A stretch of DNA of 64,000 nt from assembly GCA_034437035.1 (NCBI GenBank), contig DAOTUI010000247.1:14136-78135 (forward strand), in the 5' to 3' direction. A model generated the notes under the pieces. The model ran no database searches. It was not told the origin of the DNA and worked only from the letters and a program-made list of their open reading frames with translations. This document shows positions 32,603-42,365 of the stretch, piece by piece; the first letter of the stretch is position 1; each line of letters opens with the position of its first letter. The DNA is from CAKZQX01 sp034437035 (GTDB lineage: Bacteria > Chloroflexota > Chloroflexia > Chloroflexales > Chloroflexaceae). The translations under genes and the position numbers were made by a program.

Positions 32603-34096
32603 ATGACTGAGATAACTCCACCGGTACGCGTGCGTTTTGCGCCCAGCCCGACGGGCTTTCTGCATATCGGCGGCGTGCGTACCGCCCTGTTCAACTGGCT
32701 GTTTGCCCGCCACTACGGCGGGCAGTTCATCCTGCGCATCGAAGACACCGACGAGAAGCGGTTTGTACCCGGCGCGGTCGCCGATCTGCTGGCCTCACTG
32801 CGCTGGGTAGGCATCGACTGGGACGAAGGCCCGGACTGTGGCGGCCCGCATGCGCCCTACGTGCAGTCCGAGCGCCGCAATGCAGGCATCTACCAGCAGC
32901 ATGTAGACCAACTGCTGGCAAGCGGGCATGCCTACAAATCATTTACTACTGCGGAAGAGCAGGAGCAGATGAAAGCCGAGGCTATGGCGCGCGGCGTCAA
33001 GAGCTTCCGCTTTCGTGGCCCCGACCGGGACTGGACACCGGAGCAGGTCGCCGCTGCCGAAGCGCAGGGCAAACCCTACACGATCCGCCTCAAGGTACCG
33101 CTGACCGGGACAACGCACTTTCATGATCTGATCCGGGGCGGCGAGCAGATCGCGGTCGATAACGCGACACTCTATGATGTTGTGCTGCTCAAATCGGACG
33201 GCATGCCGGTCTACCATCTGGCCCACCTGGTGGATGATCACCTGATGGGAGTGACGCATGTGATCCGGGGCGAGGAGTGGGTGCCCAGCACGCCCTACCA
33301 TATTCTGCTCTACACCGCCTTTGGCTGGGAGCCGCCCACCTTTGCGCATGTGCCCAACATCCTGCGGCAGGATGGGCGCGGCAAACTCTCCAAGCGCAAA
33401 GATGATGTTGCGACCAACCGCTTCTGGGAGCGCGGCTACCTGCCTGCGGCGATGCTCAACTATCTGGCGTTGCAGGGCTGGAGCTATGACGAGTCGACCG
33501 AGATTATGTCGGACAATGAACTGATTGAGCGCTTTACCATTGATCGGGTCCAGCCCTCACCGGCGCGCTGGAACCCGGAAAAACTCAAGGATATGAACGG
33601 GATCTACATCCGCAAGCTGACGGTGGCGGAGTTGACGGAGCGCCTGATTCCCTTCGTGGAGCGGGCCGGGTTGATCGATACGCCGCCTATGCCCGAAGAG
33701 CATGCCTACCTTGAGCAGTTGGTACCGCTGATCCACGAGCGCCTGGAGGAGTTGAGCGAAGCGCCCGATCTCCTCGATTTCTTCTTCCATGATGTGAGCT
33801 ATCCCGATCCGGCGCTACTCATCCCAAAGAAGATAGACGCCGCCGGCACCGCTGCCGCCCTACGCGCCGCCCACGAACGGCTGACGCAGCTTGAAACCTG
33901 GGACGAAGCCCACCTGGAGGAGACCCTGCGCGCGCTTACGGGCGAACTGGGGGTCAAGGCGGGACAACTCTTTGCGCCCATCCGGGTTGCGATTACCGGA
34001 CGCACGGTTGCGCCGCCGCTCTTTGAAACACTGGCGGCCTTGGGACGCGAACGCAGCCTGGAGCGCATCCACGCCGCCGCCGAAACCCTGAGTTGA
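32603..34096 (+). CDS. gltX: glutamyl-tRNA synthetase
   Basis: 497 residues, class I aminoacyl-tRNA synthetase. The HIGH motif occurs as HIGGVRTALFNWLFAR after RFAPSPTGFL, and the KMSKS equivalent as GKLSKRKDDVATN. It charges tRNA-Glu; from sequence alone a non-discriminating enzyme cannot be excluded, since gatCAB status is unknown here. Start ATG follows GTGAGGAA. Length fits the bacterial family. Confidence 0.98.
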   Translation: MTEITPPVRVRFAPSPTGFLHIGGVRTALFNWLFARHYGGQFILRIEDTDEKRFVPGAVADLLASLRWVGIDWDEGPDCGGPHAPYVQSERRNAGIYQQHVDQLLASGHAYKSFTTAEEQEQMKAEAMARGVKSFRFRGPDRDWTPEQVAAAEAQGKPYTIRLKVPLTGTTHFHDLIRGGEQIAVDNATLYDVVLLKSDGMPVYHLAHLVDDHLMGVTHVIRGEEWVPSTPYHILLYTAFGWEPPTFAHVPNILRQDGRGKLSKRKDDVATNRFWERGYLPAAMLNYLALQGWSYDESTEIMSDNELIERFTIDRVQPSPARWNPEKLKDMNGIYIRKLTVAELTERLIPFVERAGLIDTPPMPEEHAYLEQLVPLIHERLEELSEAPDLLDFFFHDVSYPDPALLIPKKIDAAGTAAALRAAHERLTQLETWDEAHLEETLRALTGELGVKAGQLFAPIRVAITGRTVAPPLFETLAALGRERSLERIHAAAETLS

Positions 34097-34114
34097 CCCT
34101 TGAGTGCATAGCGC

Positions 34115-34219
34115 GATGTGTTGACCGAGGAAGATATCCAGAAGTATTAGCAACTGGCGCGGGAGCAATTGGAACCCGCCTGCATTCAATGGCTGGAGAC
34201 TGGAGAACTGCCGGAGTAG
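34115..34219 (+). pseudogene. possible small-gene remnant after gltX
   Basis: One frame reads a 35-codon stretch ending CIQWLETGELPE with an internal TAG at its twelfth codon. It looks protein-like but is too short to assign. A GCGGGAGATGCT/AGCATCTCTCGC hairpin (34226-34260) follows and may be a terminator for gltX. Confidence 0.3.
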
Positions 34220-34418
34220 TCCGACGCGGGAGATGCTGCATCGGGTAGAGCATCTCTCGCCATCTCAGTCGAGATTCTGCGCTACCATATACCTTCCAGG
34301 AAGCGGTTTATCCGTACCATCTTGATACGAGCTCCCATCGTGCCATGCGGGTTGCGTATTCGCATCCTTTCCGCTATACTGCCGGCGGTCCGGATGCTGC
34401 AAGAGAAGAAAGTTACCC

Positions 34419-36311
34419 GTGGATCATATACCGCGCAACTCACGCTATCGTCAACTTCAGGAGCGCCGTGCAGCCGCCGCACGGCGGCGCAGGCGCGTTC
34501 TCTTCGCCCTGGCGATTGTGGCTCTGCTGATGGCCGGGACCGTATCGCTGCTGCATTCGCCTGCAGACCAGGTGGCCCAGGCACCCGGGGCCGAACCGAC
34601 GGTCACCGGGCAGCGCCTGCAACCGCTGATTAGCACGGCTACACCAACCGCTCCCGGTACCGCATTCGAGGATGTTCTGCCCGCCATTGGTGCAGCCGGC
34701 GCGCTGGCAACCCCGCCGCCGGTCCCAACGCTGAATCCGTCCAATCCCATCTTCGATCCACAGCGCTTCTCGTATGAGCCGGGCTTCTACCAACCGGAGA
34801 TCCAGGCATTTCTGGATGCCCAGCCGGGTCCACTCAAAGATGTGCGCTTTCAGATTGGTGACCGTTCGCAGTCCTTTGCCGAGGTATTGAACGGCATGGC
34901 CAGTCTCTACAGCCTGAACCCGAAAATTATGCCGGCCCTGCTGGAGCAACAGAGCCGGCTACTCTCCAGCGCCGAACCCTCGCCCGAGCAGATGAGCTGG
35001 GCATTGGGCTTTCGCGGTGAGGATGGACGACGGCAGGGGTTGTACCAGCAGTTCTACTGGGGCATGATTGAACTGCGTCACGCCGTGCGCGACTATACAA
35101 TCACTCCCGGCGATGCCCTGCCGGAACTGGTCTTTGCCGATGATGAACGGCAGCGCCCACCCTCCGATATTAGCCTGACACGCTATGCCCTGGCGCGCGT
35201 GCTTGCACCGACAACAACGCCTGATCAACTACCGGCAAAACTCGATGAATTTCTGCGCACCTACACCCGTCTGTTTGATGACCCGCGCCTCCCGCCAACC
35301 GGCTGGCCGCAACTGGCCGAGCCCTTTCTTACCAACCCGATGGAGGTACAGACGCGCGTCACATCGTTCTTTGACCACGACACGCCGTTCCTGCGGCAGA
35401 ATGGCTCGCTGGTCTCCTTCTGGGGACGCCGGGAGACCATGCTCTCGTACGATGGGCATACGGGATGGGATTACGGCATGCGGCCACCCGACCGGGTGCT
35501 GGCGGCGGCTGACGGTACGGTAGTCTTCGCAGGTAACTCGGATGATGGCTGCTTTACCCCCGCGCGTGGTGTCATTATCGATCATGGCAATGGCTACCGC
35601 ACGCTCTACTGGCATCTCAGCGAACTGTTTGTCGAAACCGGTCAGTCGCTCTCGGCGGGAACACCGATTGGCGCAGCAGGTGCCTCCGGCTGTGCGTTTG
35701 GTCCGCATCTACACTTCCAGGTGCAGTATCTCGGGCGCGATGTTGATCCGTATGGCTGGTGCGGCAGCGAACCCGATCCCTGGGCCGGCAGTCCGGCCGG
35801 GCAGATCAGTGCCTGGCTCTGGGATGATATGCCCTCCCCCTGTGCGCCCCCGCCGGCAAATATTATTGTTGTTGATAATAGTGCGCCGGGGTTTGCCCAG
35901 AGCGGTAACTGGCAGGCGATTGAACCGGGCTACGACGGTGGTGCGCTCTTCGCTGCCACACGCCGCAGTGGCGCCGACAATCAGCCCTGGCAGACGCGCT
36001 CGCTGGCGACGCCCTCCGTGGCGATCTGGCGGCCGGAACTGCCCCATGCCGGGCAGTACCGGGTGCTGGTCTATATTCCCTATGTGCTCAATGGCCTGGA
36101 CGACTCCCGATCCGTGCGCTACCATGTACGCCACCAGGAAGGCGAGACCGAGGTCTTTGTCGATGGTGAGGCGTATGCCAACGGCTGGGCCGACCTGGGC
36201 GTCTATGCCTTCGACCCGTCCGGTGATGCGCTCGTCAGTATCAGCACCCTGGCGGGTGATAATGGCCGGGGCGTGTGGGCCGATGCTGTGGCCTGGGTAC
36301 CGGTGCAGTAA
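34419..36311 (+). CDS. M23 peptidoglycan endopeptidase with C-terminal golvesin-like domain
   Basis: 630 residues from a GTG with GAAGAAAG upstream. Short cytoplasmic basic N-terminus (RERRAAAARRRRRVLFALA) and one membrane anchor (~25-45), then an extracytoplasmic helical part. The M23 LytM domain follows (~330-450) with zinc/catalytic motifs HTGWDYG and HLHFQV and LYWHLSELFV. The last ~150 residues match the golvesin/xanthan-lyase-C-like module (APGFAQSGNW, VRYHVRH, GETEVFVDG). It should cleave peptide cross-links in the wall; the C-terminal module is probably for binding. It is followed by about 150 bp without genes. Confidence 0.9.
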   Translation: MDHIPRNSRYRQLQERRAAAARRRRRVLFALAIVALLMAGTVSLLHSPADQVAQAPGAEPTVTGQRLQPLISTATPTAPGTAFEDVLPAIGAAGALATPPPVPTLNPSNPIFDPQRFSYEPGFYQPEIQAFLDAQPGPLKDVRFQIGDRSQSFAEVLNGMASLYSLNPKIMPALLEQQSRLLSSAEPSPEQMSWALGFRGEDGRRQGLYQQFYWGMIELRHAVRDYTITPGDALPELVFADDERQRPPSDISLTRYALARVLAPTTTPDQLPAKLDEFLRTYTRLFDDPRLPPTGWPQLAEPFLTNPMEVQTRVTSFFDHDTPFLRQNGSLVSFWGRRETMLSYDGHTGWDYGMRPPDRVLAAADGTVVFAGNSDDGCFTPARGVIIDHGNGYRTLYWHLSELFVETGQSLSAGTPIGAAGASGCAFGPHLHFQVQYLGRDVDPYGWCGSEPDPWAGSPAGQISAWLWDDMPSPCAPPPANIIVVDNSAPGFAQSGNWQAIEPGYDGGALFAATRRSGADNQPWQTRSLATPSVAIWRPELPHAGQYRVLVYIPYVLNGLDDSRSVRYHVRHQEGETEVFVDGEAYANGWADLGVYAFDPSGDALVSISTLAGDNGRGVWADAVAWVPVQ

Positions 36312-36460
36312 GTCAGTGCAGCAAAGAGATTTGATTTCCTCTCACCGTAGAGAGATAGAGGATACAAAAGGAACTGAGGAGGTGTTTTTCAGCATTCTCC
36401 ATGTTGCGGTGGCTGCTGCTCCGAAAGCTTGTTGGTGGTCCGCTCCCTAACCTTACCCCA

Positions 36461-37228
36461 TTATTGATTACTAAACATAAGATCGCGCTGGCCAAAAGAA
36501 TAGATTGCCAACCCCAGGAGCGCTACCAGCAGGCTCAACTGGGCAATGATGATAAACAGCGCCGAGGCATCATAGTTGCGCTGCACGGCCAGGGCAAACC
36601 CGCTAAAACCGGGGACAAGCGGCCAGCTTAGAATGGTCTGCGCACTATCGAGGAGCACCTGGATCGTTCCAGGCAGTGCGCTATAAATTGATGTTGGAAT
36701 AAAATTGCTGGAGAAGGCCAGCGCGATCAATCCCAGGACAAACAGCCGCCAGCCGGGCGAGAAGACCAGGGGCGAGAGCATCAACAAAAGTGCCGCCAGC
36801 AGCGCAACATTTAACAGCAGCGGCAGGGTGCCCAGGAACCAGCCGCCCAGGGTAAGCTCAGACGGCGCGTTGAGCAATGCCGTCACCAGGCAGATCAGCC
36901 CGTAGATGCCGCCGAGCAGCGCCAGCGCACTGTAGTAATACCCCAGCAGATAACTGGTGCGGTCCAGGCGGCGGGTTAGCAACAGGTAGCCCTGTGGCCG
37001 GTCGCCAATACTCAACATTGCCGAGAGGGTGTAGAGTGTCAGGCCGAACATAAAGATCCCGGTAACGGTAAAGAAATAACCGGCCTCAATCGGTCGCCCG
37101 GAAGGGCGCAGAAAGATGACGAAGAAGACTGTTGCGGCGATCAGGTCAATCATGATTCGCCCGGAGCGGAGATACTCGAGCAGGGTAAAGCCAATAAAAC
37201 GCAGCATGCGAAGAACAGTACGCATCAT
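36461..37228 (-). CDS. ABC transporter permease (ABC-2 type)
   Basis: 255 residues with six membrane segments. No sequence motif gives the substrate. It starts 12 bp after the ATPase gene on the same strand, so the two form one exporter. Both lie at the 3' end of the hydrogenase-like operon, with no obvious break before them. Confidence 0.85.
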   Translation of the reverse strand: MMRTVLRMLRFIGFTLLEYLRSGRIMIDLIAATVFFVIFLRPSGRPIEAGYFFTVTGIFMFGLTLYTLSAMLSIGDRPQGYLLLTRRLDRTSYLLGYYYSALALLGGIYGLICLVTALLNAPSELTLGGWFLGTLPLLLNVALLAALLLMLSPLVFSPGWRLFVLGLIALAFSSNFIPTSIYSALPGTIQVLLDSAQTILSWPLVPGFSGFALAVQRNYDASALFIIIAQLSLLVALLGLAIYSFGQRDLMFSNQ

Positions 37229-37240
37229 TCAACCCATCAC

Positions 37241-38332
37241 TCAGTCGGTTCGATCTTCCGTTGTCGCTTCATCCTGCTGGAACGAACTACCGTTTGCCGC
37301 CGATTTTTTATCCCGGTGCAGCAGTTCGTTGAGCAGTGTATCGCCCTCACCCGGCCGGCGGGGCGCAAGATTGGGCGACTCGTCCGATTTTGGTTCTAAC
37401 AACCCGGCGGGGAGCGCCTCGGTTATATCGGTGGTTGCGCCACGTACCGCCTGCAGATAGAGCCGCTCCAGGGGGCGTTCCAGCGGCTCCAGCGTCAGAA
37501 TAGCGATCCCCTCGTCCAGCAAAACACGCAGCACCGCCGCCTGCAAGGGCTGGTTGTTCGGGCGCAACACGATAGTATGGTTCTCACAGCGGACAGCCGG
37601 GGAGATGCGGTTGAGCCGTTCTTGCAACTCGGGTGCGAGCTGGTCAACCCGTATGGCAATGCTGGTCCCCGGCCCCTGGAGTTGCGCTACATCAGACTCG
37701 GTGACGATCTGACCCCCGGCCAGAATACCCACACGATCACACAGATATTCAATCTCATCCAGATAGTGCGTGCAGAGCAGAATAGTCTGACCACGCGCGC
37801 GTACCTCGTTTAACAGCTCGAGCACTTCCTGCTGCCCGGCCGGGTCCAGACCACTGGTTGGCTCGTCGATCAGCAGCAGTTCCGGTTGATCCAGCAGCGC
37901 CTGTGCAATACCCAGCCGTTGCAGCATGCCTTTGGAAAAGGTTTTTAAGCGACGATTAGCAACCGCGCTCAACCCCACTCGCTCCAGTTCCTCATCAATG
38001 CGGGTACGCAGACGCGCCTCGCGCATATCGTTAAACTGACCCAGAAAACGCAGGTATTCTCTCGCACTATAGTTTAGATGATAACGCATGCGTTCGGGCA
38101 AGTAGCCAATGCGACCGCGTATTTTTTCCAGGTTGGTCTTTCCCAGGACACGCAGGCGACCACCGGATGGCTGGAGAAATCCGAGCAGCAGGTGGAGCAG
38201 TGTGGACTTCCCCGATCCATTCGGACCCAGGAGACCGTAGACCTCACCCCTGGCTACCCGCAACGTCAGACCTTGCAGTACAGACAGATCGTCGTAAGAC
38301 TTACTTAGATTTTCAACCTCTATGATATGCAT
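37241..38332 (-). CDS. ABC transporter ATP-binding protein
   Basis: 363 residues. Walker A GPNGSGKSTLLHLLLG, Q-loop, signature FSKGMLQRLGIAQALL (an SKGM variant of LSGGQ typical of ABC-2 exporters), Walker B LLLIDEPTSGLDPAGQ, H-loop LLCTHYLDE. After residue ~220 it has a regulatory extension and a low-complexity charged tail. It energises the permease at 36461-37228. Confidence 0.95.
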   Translation of the reverse strand: MHIIEVENLSKSYDDLSVLQGLTLRVARGEVYGLLGPNGSGKSTLLHLLLGFLQPSGGRLRVLGKTNLEKIRGRIGYLPERMRYHLNYSAREYLRFLGQFNDMREARLRTRIDEELERVGLSAVANRRLKTFSKGMLQRLGIAQALLDQPELLLIDEPTSGLDPAGQQEVLELLNEVRARGQTILLCTHYLDEIEYLCDRVGILAGGQIVTESDVAQLQGPGTSIAIRVDQLAPELQERLNRISPAVRCENHTIVLRPNNQPLQAAVLRVLLDEGIAILTLEPLERPLERLYLQAVRGATTDITEALPAGLLEPKSDESPNLAPRRPGEGDTLLNELLHRDKKSAANGSSFQQDEATTEDRTD

Positions 38333-38372
38333 AATAAACGGTCAGGTATCCCTGGTCAGATCGGTCATCTGA

Positions 38373-39197
38373 CTACTGATAACTGATAATTCCCAGGTAG
38401 ACGCCGGCCACCAGTACCGGCGGCAGCACGCGCCACCAGCAGATGCGCAATGCGTCCGGCAGCGTCTGGCGGGGCAACCGCCCGCTGAGTCGCCGGAACA
38501 GCAAACTCACCAGAATAAAGCCCACTGCCGGCAGGAGCAACCCCACCCAGGGCGGAACAAGCGTAAGCGGGAGCAGGGCAACCAGGCTTGCCGCCAGCAG
38601 GGCGGCGGTACGGATGGTACTCGCCGTCGCCGCCAGAACTGCGGTCTGCCGATCCAATCCATGCGCGGTACCACCGGGGGTAATGGTTGTTTCGGCGGCA
38701 AACGGCCCCCAGCCGACAGCCGCAGGCAAGGCAAAGGTGGCAGCCGCAATAATCAGCAGATATGCCGGAAGCGTCAGCAGGCGTCCCTCAAACGGAAAAA
38801 GCAACCCGATTGCCAGCACCAGCCAGAGCAGCGCCCGACCGGCAACACCAATCTGCGCTTCACGACTGACCGCACGTACAACCGTGGGTGTGCCTATGAG
38901 CAACCCCGGCAAGAGCGGCAGCAGAAACGCCCCCTCGAATAACGCCCAGGCCCAGAGCCACACGCCGGGATCGGGTGCAAGTGGATGTAGCGGCCAGGGG
39001 AGCAGCGCCAGCCCACACCCGGCCAGAACAATACTTAGTGCATTCATGCCACCTTCGACGCTACGCCCGGCAGCGCCGATTGCACTCCAGTTTACTGTCG
39101 GACGCCCGACAGTAACAACAGTATAGAGCAGACTCAATCCGAGTGCCAATAGCAATCCCGGATAGAGCAGCAGAGCTATGATAGTTTGTGTAAGCAT
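38373..39197 (-). CDS. HyfC/NuoH-like membrane subunit of a hydrogenase-related complex
   Basis: 274 residues, about eight membrane segments, very Leu/Ala-rich. Order and content fit the NuoH/HycD family subunit that links the soluble arm to the antiporter-like subunits: an early GRPTVNWSAIG loop, then VVRAVSREAQIGVAGRALLW, which resembles the ExxR/EAELVSGF-type cytoplasmic loop in a degenerate form. The identification leans on the neighbours (NuoB-, NuoN-, NuoL- and NuoD-like genes). Element D separates it from the NuoB-like gene upstream. Confidence 0.65.
   Translation of the reverse strand: MLTQTIIALLLYPGLLLALGLSLLYTVVTVGRPTVNWSAIGAAGRSVEGGMNALSIVLAGCGLALLPWPLHPLAPDPGVWLWAWALFEGAFLLPLLPGLLIGTPTVVRAVSREAQIGVAGRALLWLVLAIGLLFPFEGRLLTLPAYLLIIAAATFALPAAVGWGPFAAETTITPGGTAHGLDRQTAVLAATASTIRTAALLAASLVALLPLTLVPPWVGLLLPAVGFILVSLLFRRLSGRLPRQTLPDALRICWWRVLPPVLVAGVYLGIISYQ
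38375..38392. repeat. heptamer array, ACTGATA type
   Basis: ACTGATA twice and then ATTCCCA, overlapping the end of the HyfC-like gene. Confidence 0.5.
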
Positions 39198-39225
39198 AAA
39201 TCGTATATCAAAATAGTATTACTGA

Positions 39226-39420
39226 CAGGACTTACGCAGTTCTCCACCTGGAGATGTATTTCGCATCCGTCAGGGCGGAACAGACCACCTTTTTCACGAA
39301 ATTTTGCACAGAGCGCAAAATTTTTAGCAAAAAAGCTACAAAATGTACCATGCCGGCGCAGGCGAATTGGGCGTTCGGATCCGGCACCAGGCCGGAACCG
39401 GCCCCACCGCGTAACCCGTG
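39226..39420 (-). mobile_element. nested-palindrome element, copy D
   Basis: 195 bp, single copy flanked by TTACTGA (39219-39225 and 39421-39427), an exact 7-bp duplication. The apical stem is partly degenerate, showing decay. It sits between the HyfI-like and HyfC-like genes of an operon. Confidence 0.85.
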
Positions 39421-39435
39421 TTACTGATAACCAAA

Positions 39436-39846
39436 CTATTCATCTGTTGTATCAGGTGGCGCTTCGCCAATCGGTACTTCACTGTGACCTAACGCTGTGT
39501 GAATTGCCGCCGCAATCTCTTTGGGCGCGGGTGGGCAGCCCTCTACCTGAACCTGGACAACGAGATCGCGCAGTTCCCGCACCCCACCTCGCCCAAAGGG
39601 GTGCCCGTCTATGGCGCAGCGACCGATTGCCAGCACCGGCAGTTCTCCCACTTCGCGTAGCAACCGGAGGAGCGGCTCGCGACTGCTGACGGTTGCCGGC
39701 CCGGTCAGCAATAGCGCATCGGCGTTGTAGGGCGAGTCGGCCCATGCCAGGCGTGCATCGGCGACAACTGCCGCGCCGATGGCGATATCGCATCCGCCGC
39801 ATGAACCAGTATTAATCCGATAGAGATAGATCATTGCGTTATCCAT
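39436..39846 (-). CDS. HyfI/NuoB-like [4Fe-4S] small subunit
   Basis: 136 residues from the ATG at 39846 (or 39834). The cluster ligands of the N2-type proximal site are all present: INTGSCGGCDIAIG (CxxC), GRCAIDGHPFG and VEGCPPAPKEI. This is the electron-transferring small subunit of group 4 hydrogenase and complex I-like enzymes, here in its short form. The open frame extends upstream into element E, but that part is element DNA. The target duplication of element E ends one base before the start codon, so the ribosome site is supplied by the element. Confidence 0.85.
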   Translation of the reverse strand: MDNAMIYLYRINTGSCGGCDIAIGAAVVADARLAWADSPYNADALLLTGPATVSSREPLLRLLREVGELPVLAIGRCAIDGHPFGRGGVRELRDLVVQVQVEGCPPAPKEIAAAIHTALGHSEVPIGEAPPDTTDE

Positions 39847-39853
39847 TCTGGCA

Positions 39854-40048
39854 TAGCGTACGCGGTCGGTTCCAAACCAGGCACTTGCCTGGATAAACAA
39901 CCCGATTCGCCTGCGGCAGCATGGTATTCTTTTACCTTTTTCTCAAAAATTCGGCACACTGTGCCGAATTTTTGAGAAAAAGATGGTCTCTTCCACCCTG
40001 CCGGAGGCGATATACACTGTCAAACGCAGGATTGTGTAAAACACGTTA
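39854..40048 (+). mobile_element. nested-palindrome element, copy E
   Basis: About 195 bp between the NuoN-like and NuoB-like genes. Left end is TAGCGTACGCGG next to TCTGGCA; the right end near 40048 is degenerate and next to CACTGGCA. Apical stem TTTTTCTCAAAAATTCGGCA with exact complement. Confidence 0.8.
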
Positions 40049-40122
40049 GCACTGGCAGGTTCGCGTTTTTCGCTCATTTCGTGTTTTTCGCGGTCCAGGC
40101 TCTCACCGCATAAGTTCTGTTG

Positions 40123-41574
40123 TTAAATGGCCCGGATAAATGTCAACCCGCGAATAACCTCTTCGATTATTGCCAGCAGCGGCTGCGGATAGAGCCCGAT
40201 TCCCAGGCAGATCACCAGCAACAGCACGGTGAGCAGCGCTGTACTGCGAGGTTCCGGCTCCAGGCGGCGTGCAAACGGGCGGTCAAGTTCCGTCTCTCCC
40301 AGCATGAGCGGCTCGGCGACCGGCAGTTCATCGCCGGGACCGAGCAACCGGTCCCGCGCCAGGCGCAGCAGGGCCAGACTCGCCAACCCGGTTGCCAGCA
40401 GCAGCGCAACCAGTTCCACCCGGTTATGCTGGGCCGACGCCTGGTAGAGCAGCATCTTGCTGATAAACCCGCTGAACGGCGGCAACCCGAGCAGCGCTAA
40501 TCCACCACCGAGAAACCCTAACCCGGCAACCGGCCAGCGGCGCAACAGATCGCGCCGAACCACCCCCGGCGTTCGGCCATCGGGCCGTTCCAGCAAAGCC
40601 AGGCTGATAAACAGCAGCACCGCAACCAGTGCCAGGTTTAGCGCCTCGAAGAGCGCCCCTGTCAACCCCACGGTCGAGGCCGATGCCAGTCCATAGAATA
40701 CCATACCTGTATCATAAATGAGCAGGTAGGCCAGGGTACGGCGCATACCCGGTTGGTTTAAGGCCAGCAGCGCACCAATGATCGCTGTTATGATACCACC
40801 AATACGCAGCAAGATCAGCCCGAAGGGATTCTCGACCAGCAAGATCGGGAAGCGCTGGAATGAGAGCACCAGCACCAGCAGACTGGTAATATTAATCACC
40901 GCGATGACCAGCGCGGAGACCAGCGGCGCGGCATCTTCAACCATGTCGGGTAGCCAGGTGTGGAAGGGAATAAGCGCCAGGCGCAACGCAAATCCCGCCG
41001 CCAGTAGTGCCAGAATAAAGCGTGCCAGCGGAATGCGGCCCGGTAGCTCCCCCGGCCGGTAGATATCCGCCAGCACAAACGCCAGGTACATCAGCACCCC
41101 GGCGAGAACCATCAGCACAAGATATTTCAGCGCCGTTGCCAGCACGCGGGTTCCTACCAGCATCCCCGCGCCTGTGGGCAGATCGACGATTGCCAGCACT
41201 GCGGCCATGCCCGCGCCAACCAGCAAGAGCGAGACAATAAATGGATCTTGCAGCAGCAGAATAGTGCAGACTAGCGCCATTATCAACAACCCGACGGCAA
41301 CAAAGTTTTCGCCGTGGGGGAGTTGCAGTGCGGCAATAAAAGCCAGCGCGCTTAACCCCAGGAAGACCAGAATAAACAACTGCGTCAGGGCATCCAGGGT
41401 CAGTGTAACCCCCAGCAACCGCGCCGGTTGGTTCAGCGGGAGTTGAGCGATCAGCGCCGCCTGCGTCGCCAGTACCGCAACTGCGGCGATGATCACAAAC
41501 TGCGTATATTTACGCAGCACAAAACAACTGGCTGCCATCGAAACCGGGAAGAGTATTACTAACAGATAGGTCAT
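40123..41574 (-). CDS. NuoN/HyfB-like antiporter-type membrane subunit
   Basis: About 483 residues from the ATG at 41574; the frame reaches a TTG at 41619 overlapping the upstream stop. Fourteen or so membrane segments, with the family block FALRLALIPFHTWLPDMVEDAAPLVSALV. In NuoN the residue before LxLxPFH is a Lys in TM7, here Arg, and the TM5 Glu seems absent (segment LLLVGAGMAAVLAIVDLP). It is a membrane-embedded ion-translocation-type subunit, although its pumping residues are altered. Element E follows its stop. Confidence 0.82.
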   Translation of the reverse strand: MTYLLVILFPVSMAASCFVLRKYTQFVIIAAVAVLATQAALIAQLPLNQPARLLGVTLTLDALTQLFILVFLGLSALAFIAALQLPHGENFVAVGLLIMALVCTILLLQDPFIVSLLLVGAGMAAVLAIVDLPTGAGMLVGTRVLATALKYLVLMVLAGVLMYLAFVLADIYRPGELPGRIPLARFILALLAAGFALRLALIPFHTWLPDMVEDAAPLVSALVIAVINITSLLVLVLSFQRFPILLVENPFGLILLRIGGIITAIIGALLALNQPGMRRTLAYLLIYDTGMVFYGLASASTVGLTGALFEALNLALVAVLLFISLALLERPDGRTPGVVRRDLLRRWPVAGLGFLGGGLALLGLPPFSGFISKMLLYQASAQHNRVELVALLLATGLASLALLRLARDRLLGPGDELPVAEPLMLGETELDRPFARRLEPEPRSTALLTVLLLVICLGIGLYPQPLLAIIEEVIRGLTFIRAI

Positions 41575-41615
41575 ATGTGTATCGTAAAACGCTGCCGCCG
41601 ACGGGTCTGCCGGCC

Positions 41616-42365
41616 TCAACGTTGCATTATTCGCTGCCGGTAGAGTTCATTCAGTTCAAGCGTTTTGAGCCGTCCGTACAACAGGCCGCTTAGATAAGCC
41701 ACAACCAGCGCCAGCAGGATGGTCACCAGGCTCAACAATGCCAGCGGAACTACGCCGACGCCACTGGCCTGCGGACCACTGACCAGGGCCGTGTAGAGCA
41801 GATCGATGCTGCTGGTGCAGAGCAGCAATCCCAGGCCGATTTTCAGCAGATCGCCCGCGGTTGCCAGGGTAAACAGCCCGGTCAAGCCCAACCAGTACCA
41901 GGCAAAGTCAACCGAGCGTACCGCAGATATTGGATAGATCCGTGGCAGGGTCAGGCTGGCAAGCAGAGCCAGCACAATCGCCCAGAAGGGCACAATATAG
42001 TCATCCAGGCGCGGCAACTGGTTGAGGCGCTGCCGCTGGGCCGCGCGCGCCGCCCGGCGCAACTCCGACAACCCAAACTCGTCCAGATCTTCCAGGCCAT
42101 ACTCACGCGAGAAGGTCAGCGCGGTCAGCACCAGAATGGCGGTTACGGCCAGACCTGTGACCACTTTGATCACTACAATCGTCCCGATCCCCAGCACTTC
42201 GGCACTCACATTGGGGTCGAGAAAGCGCTGCTGGGCCAGGAAAATTGCCAGGAAAATATAGTTTAGCAGCAGTGCCGGGCATGAAATCCGCCAGTCGCGC
42301 ATCAGCAGCACCGTCCCGGCGCTTAACGCGATGCCAATCACTACCAGGTTGGAAAAGATACTCAT
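41616..42365 (-). CDS. HyfE/NuoK-like membrane subunit
   Basis: 249 residues, about seven membrane segments with a charged loop (GLEDLDEFGLSELRRAARAA). It overlaps the upstream HyfF-like gene by four bases (ATGA). Position between the NuoL-like and NuoN-like genes is that of HyfE in group 4 hydrogenases and related complexes. Assigned mainly on context and topology. Confidence 0.7.
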   Translation of the reverse strand: MSIFSNLVVIGIALSAGTVLLMRDWRISCPALLLNYIFLAIFLAQQRFLDPNVSAEVLGIGTIVVIKVVTGLAVTAILVLTALTFSREYGLEDLDEFGLSELRRAARAAQRQRLNQLPRLDDYIVPFWAIVLALLASLTLPRIYPISAVRSVDFAWYWLGLTGLFTLATAGDLLKIGLGLLLCTSSIDLLYTALVSGPQASGVGVVPLALLSLVTILLALVVAYLSGLLYGRLKTLELNELYRQRIMQR

